From: Bacillota bacterium
GTDB lineage: Bacteria; Bacillota; Clostridia; Christensenellales; CAG-138
Length of the DNA stretch: 19,146 nucleotides
Reading direction: 5' to 3'
Assembly: GCA_023396535.1 (NCBI GenBank)
Contig: JAEWWD010000043.1
Location: forward strand, 1-19,146
The notes beneath the pieces were generated by a model that had not been told where the DNA came from, searched no databases, and saw only the letters and a list, made by a program, of their open reading frames with translations. Shown here one piece after another: positions 5,488 to 12,774 of this stretch. The position numbers and the translations under genes were made by a program. How positions within the stretch are numbered: the stretch's first letter is position 1; each line of letters opens with the position of its first letter.

Positions 5488-7998
5488 TTGGCAAACCGGG
5501 CAAAAAAAAGGAACGAGGCGCAACAGACACGCCGCGAGGTGTGGGGCGTCGCGTTAATTGCCCTCGGCATATTCCTGGGCGTTTGCCTGTATTTTGAAAC
5601 GGCGGGTCTCATCGGCGCGGCCATTACATCCGCGCTGTTTGGTTTGACCGGCCTATTTGCGTACGCGCTGCCGCCGGTGCTGCTTTTGGGCGGCGGCGTT
5701 TTCATAAGCCTTGCGGCGAAGAAGCCCATGAAGGGAAGGACTGCGCTCATTGTGTTCGCCGTGTTGCTCATGCTTACCCTTTTGCATGTCATTGTACGGC
5801 CTATGCTGGGTACGGCGACATTCCCCATATACGTGCGGGACGCATATGTATTTGGCACCACCTCGTGCTCAGGCGGCGGCGCTTTGGGCGCTCTGTTGTG
5901 CTATCCGCTCTTGCTCCTGACGGGCGAGGCCGGTACGTACATATTCCTCATCGCAGGTCTGCTCATCATACTTCTGCTTGTCACCAGCCTTTCTCTGCGC
6001 AAAGCGGGCCAGCAAGTCGGCGTGAAGGTAAAAGAAGGGCTGCAGTACGCGTCCGACGCGTGTGCCGCGCGCAGGGAGCTTTACACGGCAACCATCGACG
6101 AAGAGGAACCTATTCAACCGCGCAGATCGGCCAGTACGCCCAAACGCAGGCCCATTTTGGACGACGCGGAGGATATCTCCTTCATGCCCACGGAGGGCCC
6201 GCTGCAGAAAAAAGCGGCGGCGCCCGCCGCGTTTGCATCCGCAGCCACAGCTTCCGCAGCAGCATCTCCCGCCGCTACTGCCGTCAGGTCTGAACCGGTC
6301 ACAGCAGACTCAGCGACAATGGAGGAGCCCACCGTAACATTCTATGGCGACGACGAAGCCGAACCGGACGATTTTGCAGCCACGCCGCTGCGCACGGCGC
6401 AGCGCGCGGCCTCCTGCCGGGATAACAAGCCCTTTGTGGCGGTGCAGATGCAACTGGATACCGAACCTGCGCCCATGTCCGCGCCCATGTCCGCGCCCAT
6501 ATCCGCGCCCACGGAGCCCGCGGCGCAAAAGCATGAGGAGCCCGCGCCGTACGTGCCCCCCTCCTTCAGCCTGCTCAATCCCTCCCACGCGAACTACGGG
6601 CGCAGCATGGAATCCCCTTCCGAAAAGGGAAAGCTGCTCGTCGATACGCTGGAAAGCTTCAACGTATCCGCCAAAATTGTAAATATCAGCGTTGGGCCCG
6701 TCATCACCCGCTTTGAGCTTGCGCCAGCGCCGGGCGTACGGGTAAACCGCATCACCGCGCTTTCGGACGATATCGCCCTTGCCCTCGCCGCACCGCGCGT
6801 GCGTATAGAAGCGCCCATCCCCGGCAAAGCCGCGGTAGGTATAGAGGTGCCCAATAAGGATACCGCCACCGTCGTACTGCGGGACGTTGTCGAATGCCGT
6901 GAGTTCGCGACGGCCAAATCCCCCATCACGCTGGCGCTCGGCAAGGATATCGCAGGCAAAGTTATCGTGGCCGATCTTGCCAAAATGCCTCATTTGCTGA
7001 TTGCCGGCGCTACAGGCTCCGGCAAGAGCGTATGCATCAACGACGTCATCATATCCCTCGTATATAAATGCTCGCCGCAGGAGCTGCAGCTGATATTGGT
7101 CGACCCCAAGGTAGTCGAGCTTTCCGCGTTCGGCGTACTGCCGCACCTGAAGGTGCCCGTCGTGACCGACCCCAAAAAGGCTGCCGGCGCGCTTTCGGGC
7201 GGCGTCCGTGAAATGACGGACCGTTACCAGAAATTCGCCAAGCTCGGCGCACGGGATCTGGAGCGCTACAACGAACTGCAGCAGGACCCGTTGAACAAGC
7301 TGCCCAAGCTGGTCATCATCATAGACGAACTGGCCGACCTCATGATGGTCGCGCCGGATACCGTGGAAGACAGCATCTGCCGCATCGCGCAGCTTGGCCG
7401 CGCGGCCGGCATACACCTCATCGTCGCGACGCAGCGTCCCTCCGCGGACGTCATAACAGGCCTCATCAAGGCCAACATCCCTTCGCGCATAGCCTTTGCG
7501 GTGGCGTCCGCCATCGACTCGCGCATCATACTCGACTCCGGCGGCGCGGAGAAGCTCCTCGGCCGCGGCGATATGCTGTTCCACCCCAACGGCGCGGGCA
7601 AGCCTGTCCGCGTGCAGGGCGCGTATGTCTCCGACGAGGAGGTGGAGCGTATCGTGAAGCATTTCCAATCGCAGGCGCTCGCGCCCGAATTCGACGAACA
7701 TCTGATGGACGAAATGGAAGAAGATCAGGGTACGGGCGCGCAGGGTAACGGCAAGCAGGAGGACGAGCTTCTGGGCGAGGCCGTGCGCATCGTGCTGGAC
7801 AGCGGACAAGCCTCCATATCCATGATACAGCGGCGGCTGCGCGTAGGCTACGCGCGCGCGGCGCGCCTTGTCGACATCATGGAGCAGCACGGATATGTCA
7901 GCGGATTCGATGGGAGCAAACCGAGGAAGCTGCTCATCACGCGCGCACAGTACGAGCAGATTTTCGCAAGCCCGCCGGGGGAACTGCAAGATGAGTAA
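5488..7998 (+). CDS. ftsK: DNA translocase FtsK/SpoIIIE, TTG start
   Basis: This 836-residue membrane-anchored DNA pump moves chromosome ends through the division or sporulation septum. The N-terminus has four membrane segments within about residues 18-175. A long Ala/Pro/Ser-rich linker with a 12-base tandem repeat follows. The motor domain carries Walker A GATGSGKS at 507-514 and Walker B LVIIIDE ending near 614. The C-terminal winged-helix gamma domain (GQASISMIQRRLRVGYARAARLVDIM) is at about 770-800. TTG at 5488 is preceded by GGAGG (5474-5478) with 9 bases spacing; the in-frame ATG at 5422 lacks a ribosome site and lies almost at the transcription start. With SpoIIP nearby, a SpoIIIE role in sporulation is likely, but FtsK and SpoIIIE cannot be separated from sequence alone. 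The end overlaps rimO by 8 bases. Confidence 0.93.
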   Translation: MANRAKKRNEAQQTRREVWGVALIALGIFLGVCLYFETAGLIGAAITSALFGLTGLFAYALPPVLLLGGGVFISLAAKKPMKGRTALIVFAVLLMLTLLHVIVRPMLGTATFPIYVRDAYVFGTTSCSGGGALGALLCYPLLLLTGEAGTYIFLIAGLLIILLLVTSLSLRKAGQQVGVKVKEGLQYASDACAARRELYTATIDEEEPIQPRRSASTPKRRPILDDAEDISFMPTEGPLQKKAAAPAAFASAATASAAASPAATAVRSEPVTADSATMEEPTVTFYGDDEAEPDDFAATPLRTAQRAASCRDNKPFVAVQMQLDTEPAPMSAPMSAPISAPTEPAAQKHEEPAPYVPPSFSLLNPSHANYGRSMESPSEKGKLLVDTLESFNVSAKIVNISVGPVITRFELAPAPGVRVNRITALSDDIALALAAPRVRIEAPIPGKAAVGIEVPNKDTATVVLRDVVECREFATAKSPITLALGKDIAGKVIVADLAKMPHLLIAGATGSGKSVCINDVIISLVYKCSPQELQLILVDPKVVELSAFGVLPHLKVPVVTDPKKAAGALSGGVREMTDRYQKFAKLGARDLERYNELQQDPLNKLPKLVIIIDELADLMMVAPDTVEDSICRIAQLGRAAGIHLIVATQRPSADVITGLIKANIPSRIAFAVASAIDSRIILDSGGAEKLLGRGDMLFHPNGAGKPVRVQGAYVSDEEVERIVKHFQSQALAPEFDEHLMDEMEEDQGTGAQGNGKQEDELLGEAVRIVLDSGQASISMIQRRLRVGYARAARLVDIMEQHGYVSGFDGSKPRKLLITRAQYEQIFASPPGELQDE
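6469..6512 (+). repeat. 12-base tandem repeat in the FtsK linker
   Basis: The unit GCGCCCATGTCC occurs at 6469-6480 and 6481-6492, then with one change at 6493-6504 (GCGCCCATATCC), followed by a partial unit. It encodes a SAPM/SAPI repeat in the proline-rich linker between membrane domain and motor. The copy number could vary by slippage. Confidence 0.85.
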
Positions 7999-9274
7999 AA
8001 TTGGCGTGATTTCACTGGGTTGCTCCAAGAACCGCGTGGATACGGAGCGCATGCTCGGGCTGCTGGAGGCCGCGGGGCATACCGTCGTATCTGAACCCGC
8101 TCAGGCGGATGTGCTTATCGTCAATACCTGCGGATTTATTGAGCCCGCCAAACAGGAGAGCATCGACGCCATACTCGAAATGGCGGCCTATAAAGATAGA
8201 GGCAGTTGCAGCACGCTGGTGGTAACCGGCTGTTTATCCGAGCGCTACCGCGAGGAACTCAAAAAAGAGCTTCCCGAGGTGGATCTATTTCTGGGCGTGC
8301 GTGAATACGAGCGCCTGCCCGGCCTGCTTTCGGGCAGCCATGTTTGCGCCCCCGCCGCCGCGCGCAAGCTGACGACGCCGCCATATTCCGCATATCTGCG
8401 TATCGGCGACGGCTGCAACAATCGCTGCGCATACTGCGCTATCCCGCTCATCCGCGGACCTCTAAACAGCGTGCCCATGCCGGCTCTGCTGGATGAGGCG
8501 CGCGCGCTCGTAGACGGCGGCGTAACGGAGCTGACCCTTATCGCGCAGGATACGTCCGGCTACGGCGTGGACCTGTACGGCAAACCCATGCTGCTTCCGC
8601 TGATGGAGGAGCTATGCAGGCTCGATGGCCTCGTGTGGCTCCGCGTGCTCTACACATATCCCGATACCGTAACGGAAGAGCTTCTTCGCGGCATGGCGGA
8701 AAACGAAAAGATATGCCGGTACCTCGATATTCCCTTGCAGCATGTGGACGACGAAATACTCAGGCGCATGCACCGGCGCGGCGACCGCGCGCATATCGAG
8801 CGCATACTCGACTATATCCGCATGAACCATCCGGATTTCATACTGAGAACCACCATGATGGTGGGGTTCCCCGGCGAAACGAACGCGCAGCATGAGGATA
8901 TGCTGCGTTTCCTCAGGGATTATCCTTTCGATCGGGTGGGGGCGTTCGCCTTTTCGCCCGAGGAGGATACGCCAGCCGCATTGATGAAGGAGCAGGTTCC
9001 CGAGGAAATCAAGCAGGCGCGGCTGAACGCGCTCATGTTGCAGCAGCAGGGCATTTCACGCGCCCGCAACGCGGCGCGGCTGAACAGTGAAGTTACCGTG
9101 TTGCTTGAAAGCACAAACGGCAGCCTGACGCGGGGACGATCCTACGCGGAAGCGCCCGAGGTGGACGGCAGCATACTGCTGTCAGCAAAACCGCACCATC
9201 GAGAAGGATTATATGTGCGCGCCCGGCTCATGGAGGCGCGGGACTATGACATTCTTGGGGAGGAATTGTTATGA
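7991..9274 (+). CDS. rimO: ribosomal protein S12 methylthiotransferase
   Basis: This 427-residue radical-SAM enzyme adds a methylthio group to an aspartate of ribosomal protein S12. The N-terminal UPF0004 domain has its three cluster cysteines at residues 11 (LGCSKNR), 47 (NTCGF) and 81 (TGCLSE). The radical-SAM motif CNNRCAYCAIPLIRG is present, followed by the typical LIAQDTSGYG, RVLYTYPD, DIPLQHVDDEILRRMHR and TTMMVGFPGET segments. A C-terminal TRAM-like region ends near residue 427. The CNNRC-x2-C-AIP-x-IRG form is diagnostic for RimO against MiaB and MtaB. Start: ATG 7991 inside the ftsK end with GGGGGA at 7977-7982; an open frame extends upstream into ftsK but is not coding. It overlaps pgsA by 4 bases. 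Confidence 0.95.
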   Translation: MSKIGVISLGCSKNRVDTERMLGLLEAAGHTVVSEPAQADVLIVNTCGFIEPAKQESIDAILEMAAYKDRGSCSTLVVTGCLSERYREELKKELPEVDLFLGVREYERLPGLLSGSHVCAPAAARKLTTPPYSAYLRIGDGCNNRCAYCAIPLIRGPLNSVPMPALLDEARALVDGGVTELTLIAQDTSGYGVDLYGKPMLLPLMEELCRLDGLVWLRVLYTYPDTVTEELLRGMAENEKICRYLDIPLQHVDDEILRRMHRRGDRAHIERILDYIRMNHPDFILRTTMMVGFPGETNAQHEDMLRFLRDYPFDRVGAFAFSPEEDTPAALMKEQVPEEIKQARLNALMLQQQGISRARNAARLNSEVTVLLESTNGSLTRGRSYAEAPEVDGSILLSAKPHHREGLYVRARLMEARDYDILGEELL

Positions 9275-9807
9275 ATTTGCCAAATAAGCTTACGATATTG
9301 CGCATATTGCTGGTTCCGGTATTCATCGCATGTTTCTATCTATCCACGCCGCACGCGCAACTCATAGCGGCTGTCGTATTCTCTCTTGCGTATGTTACGG
9401 ACATTCTGGACGGGAGTATCGCGCGCAAGCGCAATATCATCACAAATTTCGGCAAGCTGATGGACCCTATTGCGGATAAGCTGTTGACCTGCAGCGCGTT
9501 CGTCATGCTGGTGTCGTTCGGCATGCTCTCCCCCATCGCCGCAATCATCGTAATCGGCAGGGAATTCCTCATCAGCGGTTTTCGGCTTGTCGCGGCGGGC
9601 AGCGGCAATGTAATTGCGGCAAGCTGGCTGGGCAAGACTAAAACCATATCGCAATGCGCTGCGATCATGCTGATACTCGTATGGCCTTCATTAGGGCTTA
9701 TGAGTTTCCGCCTGGATCTCATCGTGCTGTGGCTGTCCGTGCTGTTTACCATATGGTCCGGCGCGGATTATATCATCAGGAACCGCGCAAGCGTGAATTT
9801 CTCCTGA
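9271..9807 (+). CDS. pgsA: CDP-diacylglycerol-glycerol-3-phosphate 3-phosphatidyltransferase
   Basis: This 178-residue integral membrane enzyme joins CDP-diacylglycerol and glycerol-3-phosphate to phosphatidylglycerol phosphate, the committed step to phosphatidylglycerol. The CDP-alcohol phosphotransferase motif is complete: D44, then D47-G48, A51-R52, eight residues, G61, D65 and D69 (DG-x2-AR-x8-G-x3-D-x3-D). The start MNLPNKLTILRILLVP is typical of PgsA, and several hydrophobic helices follow. Length matches the family. The ATG overlaps the rimO stop (ATGA) with GGGGAGGA just upstream, so the two are translationally coupled. Its product feeds the Lgt-type enzyme encoded at 12775-13578. The order rimO-pgsA-cinA-recA is shared by many Firmicutes. 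Confidence 0.95.
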   Translation: MNLPNKLTILRILLVPVFIACFYLSTPHAQLIAAVVFSLAYVTDILDGSIARKRNIITNFGKLMDPIADKLLTCSAFVMLVSFGMLSPIAAIIVIGREFLISGFRLVAAGSGNVIAASWLGKTKTISQCAAIMLILVWPSLGLMSFRLDLIVLWLSVLFTIWSGADYIIRNRASVNFS

Positions 9808-9829
9808 GTTTGGAAGAAGGTGTACTTAC

Positions 9830-11077
9830 ATGATCGCTGAACTGATCAGCGTTGGAACGGAACTGTTAATGGGCCAGGTGCTCAATACGGACGCGCAGTT
9901 TATGGCGCAAAACCTCGCGCCGCTGGGCGTGAACGTCTATCATCAGGTGACGGTGGGCGATAACCCCGCCCGCCTGAAGGAAGCCGTTCAAACGGCGCTT
10001 TCCCGCGCCGATATCGTGATACTCTCAGGCGGACTCGGCCCAACCGGGGACGACCTGACAAAAGAGACTGTCGCGGACGCGTTTTCCCTGCCGATGGAGC
10101 GCATTCCGGAGGCCGAGGACGTGCTGCGCGCGCGTTTTGCAGCGATGGGCCGGGAAATGACGCCCAACAATTTTAAACAGGCGGATTTCCCGCACGGCAG
10201 TATCCTATTGAAAAATCCCAACGGCACCGCGCCCGGCTGCATTGTTGAAAAGGACGGCAAGGCTGCGATACTGCTGCCCGGTCCGCCGCGCGAGCTGTTC
10301 CCCATGTTCCAAAACGAGGTCATGCCATATCTGGAGCAGCGCAGCGGCTGCCGCCTGTATTCGCGGGAGCTGCGCATATTCGGCTTGGGTGAATCGAGCG
10401 TCGAGCATCGCCTCAAGGACCTCATGGACGCGCAGGACAACCCCACCATCGCGCCCTACGCAAAAACGGGCGAAGTCACGCTGCGCGTCACCGCGCGCTG
10501 TCAGAATGAGGAAGAAGGCCTGGTGCTGGTCATGCCCGTTATCGAGGAGATCGAACACCGGCTGGGAGATATCGTTTACTCTACCGAGGGCGTACCTCTC
10601 GCGGGCGTATGCGCGGCGGCACTCGAAGCAAAAAGCCTGACGCTTGCCGTTGCCGAAAGCTGCACCGGCGGGCTTTTATCCTCCACTCTGGTGGATGTAC
10701 CCGGCAGCTCCTCCCATTTTATGGAGGGCGCCGTCACGTATTCCGACGCCGCAAAAATGCGTCGCCTGCAGGTCGCCGCCGCCACAATACGCAAGCATGG
10801 CGCAGTCAGCATGGAATGCGCGCGGGAGATGGCCGCTGGCATGCGCCGTACCTCCGGTGCGGATTACGCGCTCTCTACCACCGGCATCGCGGGCCCCGGC
10901 GGCGCTACCAAGGAAAAGCCCGTGGGCCTTGTATTTATCGCGTTGGCAGGTCCGGAGGGGATAGTATCCCGGCGATTGCAGCTCGTAGGCGACCGCGCGC
11001 GCATCCGCGAGGTCACCGTACTCAACGCGCTGGATATGCTGCGCCGCGCACTGCTGGATCTGCCGCAGCCCGAGTGA
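9830..11077 (+). CDS. cinA: CinA: nucleotide-processing domain plus NMN amidohydrolase (PncC) domain
   Basis: This 415-residue two-domain protein has an N-terminal molybdopterin-binding-like (COG1058) domain with ISVGTELLMGQVLNTD at the start and SGGLGPTGDDLTKE around residues 66-79. The C-terminal PncC-type domain has AESCTGGLLSS around 274-284 and STTGIAGPGGATKEKPVG near 345-362. Known CinA proteins hydrolyse ADP-ribose and deamidate nicotinamide mononucleotide, and the gene was named for competence/damage induction in some Firmicutes. AGAAGG at 9815-9820, nine bases before the ATG, and a 22-base gap after pgsA indicate the same operon. recA follows at 183 bases but has its own promoter. 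Length is typical. Confidence 0.95.
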   Translation: MIAELISVGTELLMGQVLNTDAQFMAQNLAPLGVNVYHQVTVGDNPARLKEAVQTALSRADIVILSGGLGPTGDDLTKETVADAFSLPMERIPEAEDVLRARFAAMGREMTPNNFKQADFPHGSILLKNPNGTAPGCIVEKDGKAAILLPGPPRELFPMFQNEVMPYLEQRSGCRLYSRELRIFGLGESSVEHRLKDLMDAQDNPTIAPYAKTGEVTLRVTARCQNEEEGLVLVMPVIEEIEHRLGDIVYSTEGVPLAGVCAAALEAKSLTLAVAESCTGGLLSSTLVDVPGSSSHFMEGAVTYSDAAKMRRLQVAAATIRKHGAVSMECAREMAAGMRRTSGADYALSTTGIAGPGGATKEKPVGLVFIALAGPEGIVSRRLQLVGDRARIREVTVLNALDMLRRALLDLPQPE

Positions 11078-11157
11078 TGTTTCCTTGTTGGATACTTTCC
11101 GGCTTATTCATCAGAGAAAAACCTCAAAGTATCAAATTCTAAAAGAGATGCCGTTAA

Positions 11158-11182
11158 GAAAGTTTCCATTTATGAAACTTCC
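11158..11182. promoter_or_regulatory. inverted repeat upstream of recA, candidate operator
   Basis: AAGTTTC (11160-11166) and GAAACTT (11174-11180) form a perfect 7+7 inverted repeat with a 7-base spacer, and symmetry partly extends to 11158-11182. It ends a few bases before the recA -35 box. It is not the B. subtilis-type LexA site (GAAC-N4-GTTC), which I do not find in this spacer. The stem is AT-rich and lacks a T-run, so a terminator for cinA is less likely than an operator. Confidence 0.5.
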
Positions 11183-11185
11183 GGC

Positions 11186-11214
11186 TTTTCATGATACAAA
11201 CGCTGTGATATACT
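11186..11214 (+). promoter_or_regulatory. recA promoter
   Basis: TTTTCA (11186-11191), a 17-base spacer and TATACT (11209-11214) preceded by TGa give an extended -10 promoter. Transcription would start near 11221, about 39 bases before the recA ATG. Confidence 0.65.
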
Positions 11215-11259
11215 CAATGTATCCATTATTTGATGATTGAACGATACGAGGAGGATTAT

Positions 11260-12333
11260 ATGGCGAACGTGGGCGTGGAAAAATCCAAAGCGCTGGAAAT
11301 GGCGCTGGGCCAAATCGAAAAGCAATTTGGTAAGGGCGCGATCATGAAGCTGGGGGACGCGGCCGGCAAGATCTCCGTTTCCACCATATCCACCGGCTGT
11401 CTGGAGCTGGATTTCGCGCTTGGCGTAGGCGGCGTGCCGCGCGGCCGTATTATAGAGATATTCGGGCCTGAATCCTCCGGTAAAACGACGGTGGCGCTGC
11501 ACATCATCGCGTCCGCGCAGCGCGACGGCGGCACCGCCGGGTTTATAGACGCGGAACACGCGCTGGATCCTCTCTATGCGCAAAACCTCGGCGTCAATGT
11601 GGACGAACTGTACGTCTCTCAGCCGGATACCGGCGAGCAGGCGCTGGAAATTGCGGAAACGCTGGTGCGCTCGGGCGCTATGGACGTCATCGTTATCGAC
11701 TCGGTGGCGGCGCTTGTCCCCAAGGCGGAAATCGACGGCGATATGGGCGACGCGCACGTCGGCCTGCAGGCGCGGCTGATGTCGCAGGCGCTGCGCAAGC
11801 TGGCCGGTACGATCTCCAAGACAAATACGATAGTGGTGTTCATCAACCAGCTGCGCGAGAAAGTCGGCGTTATGTTCGGCAACCCCGAAACGACGCCGGG
11901 CGGCAAGGCGCTAAAATTCTACGCCTCCGTACGTCTGGACGTGCGCAAGATAGAAACGCTTAAAAACGGCACGGATTTTGTGGGCAGCCGCACGCGCGTG
12001 AAGGTGGTAAAGAATAAGGTTGCCCCGCCTTTCAAGCAGGCGGAATTCGATATCATATACGGCGAAGGCATTTCCCGCGAGGGTTCCATTCTCGATCTCG
12101 CCGTGCAGTATAAGGTGATACAGAAGACGGGCGCATGGTATTCCTACGGCGATATGCGCATGGCGCAGGGGCGCGAAAACGCGCGACTGTTCCTGAAGGA
12201 TAACCGTGAGCTCTGCGACCAAATCGAAGCGCAGCTTCGGAATATGCTGGAACAGGAGCGCGCGCGCGCCGCGGCGGAAAGCGAAGCGCGTCGCGGGCAA
12301 ATACAATCCGCGCCCGCCGAGCTGGACGACTAG
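11260..12333 (+). CDS. recA: recombinase RecA
   Basis: This 357-residue ATP-dependent strand-exchange protein is central to recombinational repair and SOS induction. Walker A GPESSGKT is at residues 69-76, Walker B VIVIDS at 143-148, the catalytic-type Glu in DAEHALDP near 99, loop L1 around DGDMGD (159-164) and loop L2 from REKVGVMFGNPETTPGGKAL (199-218). The C-terminal tail is Ala/Arg/Glu-rich and ends in acidic residues, as usual. The start at 11260 is set by GGAGG at 11250-11254; a TTG 30 bases upstream in the same frame adds residues not seen in RecA. No recX follows. A DUF4190-type gene with its own promoter comes next. Confidence 0.98.
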   Translation: MANVGVEKSKALEMALGQIEKQFGKGAIMKLGDAAGKISVSTISTGCLELDFALGVGGVPRGRIIEIFGPESSGKTTVALHIIASAQRDGGTAGFIDAEHALDPLYAQNLGVNVDELYVSQPDTGEQALEIAETLVRSGAMDVIVIDSVAALVPKAEIDGDMGDAHVGLQARLMSQALRKLAGTISKTNTIVVFINQLREKVGVMFGNPETTPGGKALKFYASVRLDVRKIETLKNGTDFVGSRTRVKVVKNKVAPPFKQAEFDIIYGEGISREGSILDLAVQYKVIQKTGAWYSYGDMRMAQGRENARLFLKDNRELCDQIEAQLRNMLEQERARAAAESEARRGQIQSAPAELDD

Positions 12334-12341
12334 GCAGTCTG

Positions 12342-12369
12342 TTGACAGCTCGCGCATCCATGGTACAAT
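12342..12369 (+). promoter_or_regulatory. strong promoter of the DUF4190-type gene
   Basis: A perfect TTGACA (12342-12347), a 16-base spacer and TGg-TACAAT (-10 at 12364-12369) lie 9 bases past the recA stop. This is the best match to the sigma-A consensus in the window. Confidence 0.8.
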
Positions 12370-12412
12370 AGGTATGATCTGGCAATCACAATCAAAATGG
12401 GGAGGACAACCT

Positions 12413-12703
12413 ATGGAACAGCAAACGCCCAACAACAACAAAGCAATTGCCTCTATGGTGCTGGGCATCATTGCGGTGGTGTGCGTATTCTTTGGCTACG
12501 GCGCGCTGCTGGGGATAGCGCTGGGCGTCGTCGGTCTCATATTGGGCATCAACGCCAAGAAAGAGGCTCCTTCGGGAATGGCTACCGCGGGTATCGTGCT
12601 CAGCATCATCGCCATCGCGATATGCGTGCTCTCATTCATCGCGTGCGTGGCCTGCGTCGGCATGCTGGGTTCCGCCGGCTGGCAGTTGCGCAACCTTCAG
12701 TAA
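12413..12703 (+). CDS. small DUF4190-type membrane protein
   Basis: This is a 96-residue protein. After a polar Asn/Gln-rich start (MEQQTPNNNK) it has a hydrophobic segment ASMVLGIIAVVCVFFGYGALLGIALGVVGLI, a short basic loop GINAKKEAPSG, and a second segment TAGIVLSIIAIAICVLSFIACVACVGMLG. The 'aiaSlvLGIiai... GlilGi-a-kk... aGiilsiial' pattern is characteristic of DUF4190, small membrane proteins of unknown function that are common in Clostridia. GGGGAGG at 12399-12405 supports ATG 12413; the longer open frame from 12206 overlaps recA and is not real. It is a single-gene unit, with a strong promoter before it and a terminator at 12727-12757, so it may be highly expressed. Confidence 0.8.
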   Translation: MEQQTPNNNKAIASMVLGIIAVVCVFFGYGALLGIALGVVGLILGINAKKEAPSGMATAGIVLSIIAIAICVLSFIACVACVGMLGSAGWQLRNLQ

Positions 12704-12726
12704 CTTTCGATAAGCTATAGGCGTAA

Positions 12727-12757
12727 GGGCGGACAGCTTTATTCTGTCTGCCCTTTT
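12727..12757 (+). terminator. Rho-independent terminator before lgt
   Basis: A 10-base stem, GGGCGGACAG (12727-12736) with CTGTCTGCCC (12744-12753) including one G-T pair, has a 7-base loop and is followed by TTTTC. It closes the DUF4190-type gene. The lgt start is only 18 bases further on, so lgt expression must rely on read-through or an unseen promoter. Confidence 0.85.
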
Positions 12758-12774
12758 CATTGAGCGAGGACGAT

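Noticed and set aside
7868..7990. Upstream extension of rimO into ftsK
   Set aside because: The conserved RimO N-terminus begins at MSKIGVISLGCSKNR, and GGGGGA precedes ATG 7991.
6310..8052. 580-residue open frame on the minus strand, antisense to ftsK
   Set aside because: The plus strand encodes FtsK with all motifs; the antisense frame is a by-product of high GC and codon bias, with a low-complexity His/Arg/Gly-rich translation and no family pattern.
11158..11192. Inverted repeat before recA as terminator of cinA
   Set aside because: The stem is only 7 AT-rich base pairs and no T-run follows, so a role as operator is more plausible.
11230..11259. TTG at 11230 as recA start
   Set aside because: It would add ten residues not found in RecA, and the strong GGAGG at 11250-11254 directs initiation at 11260.
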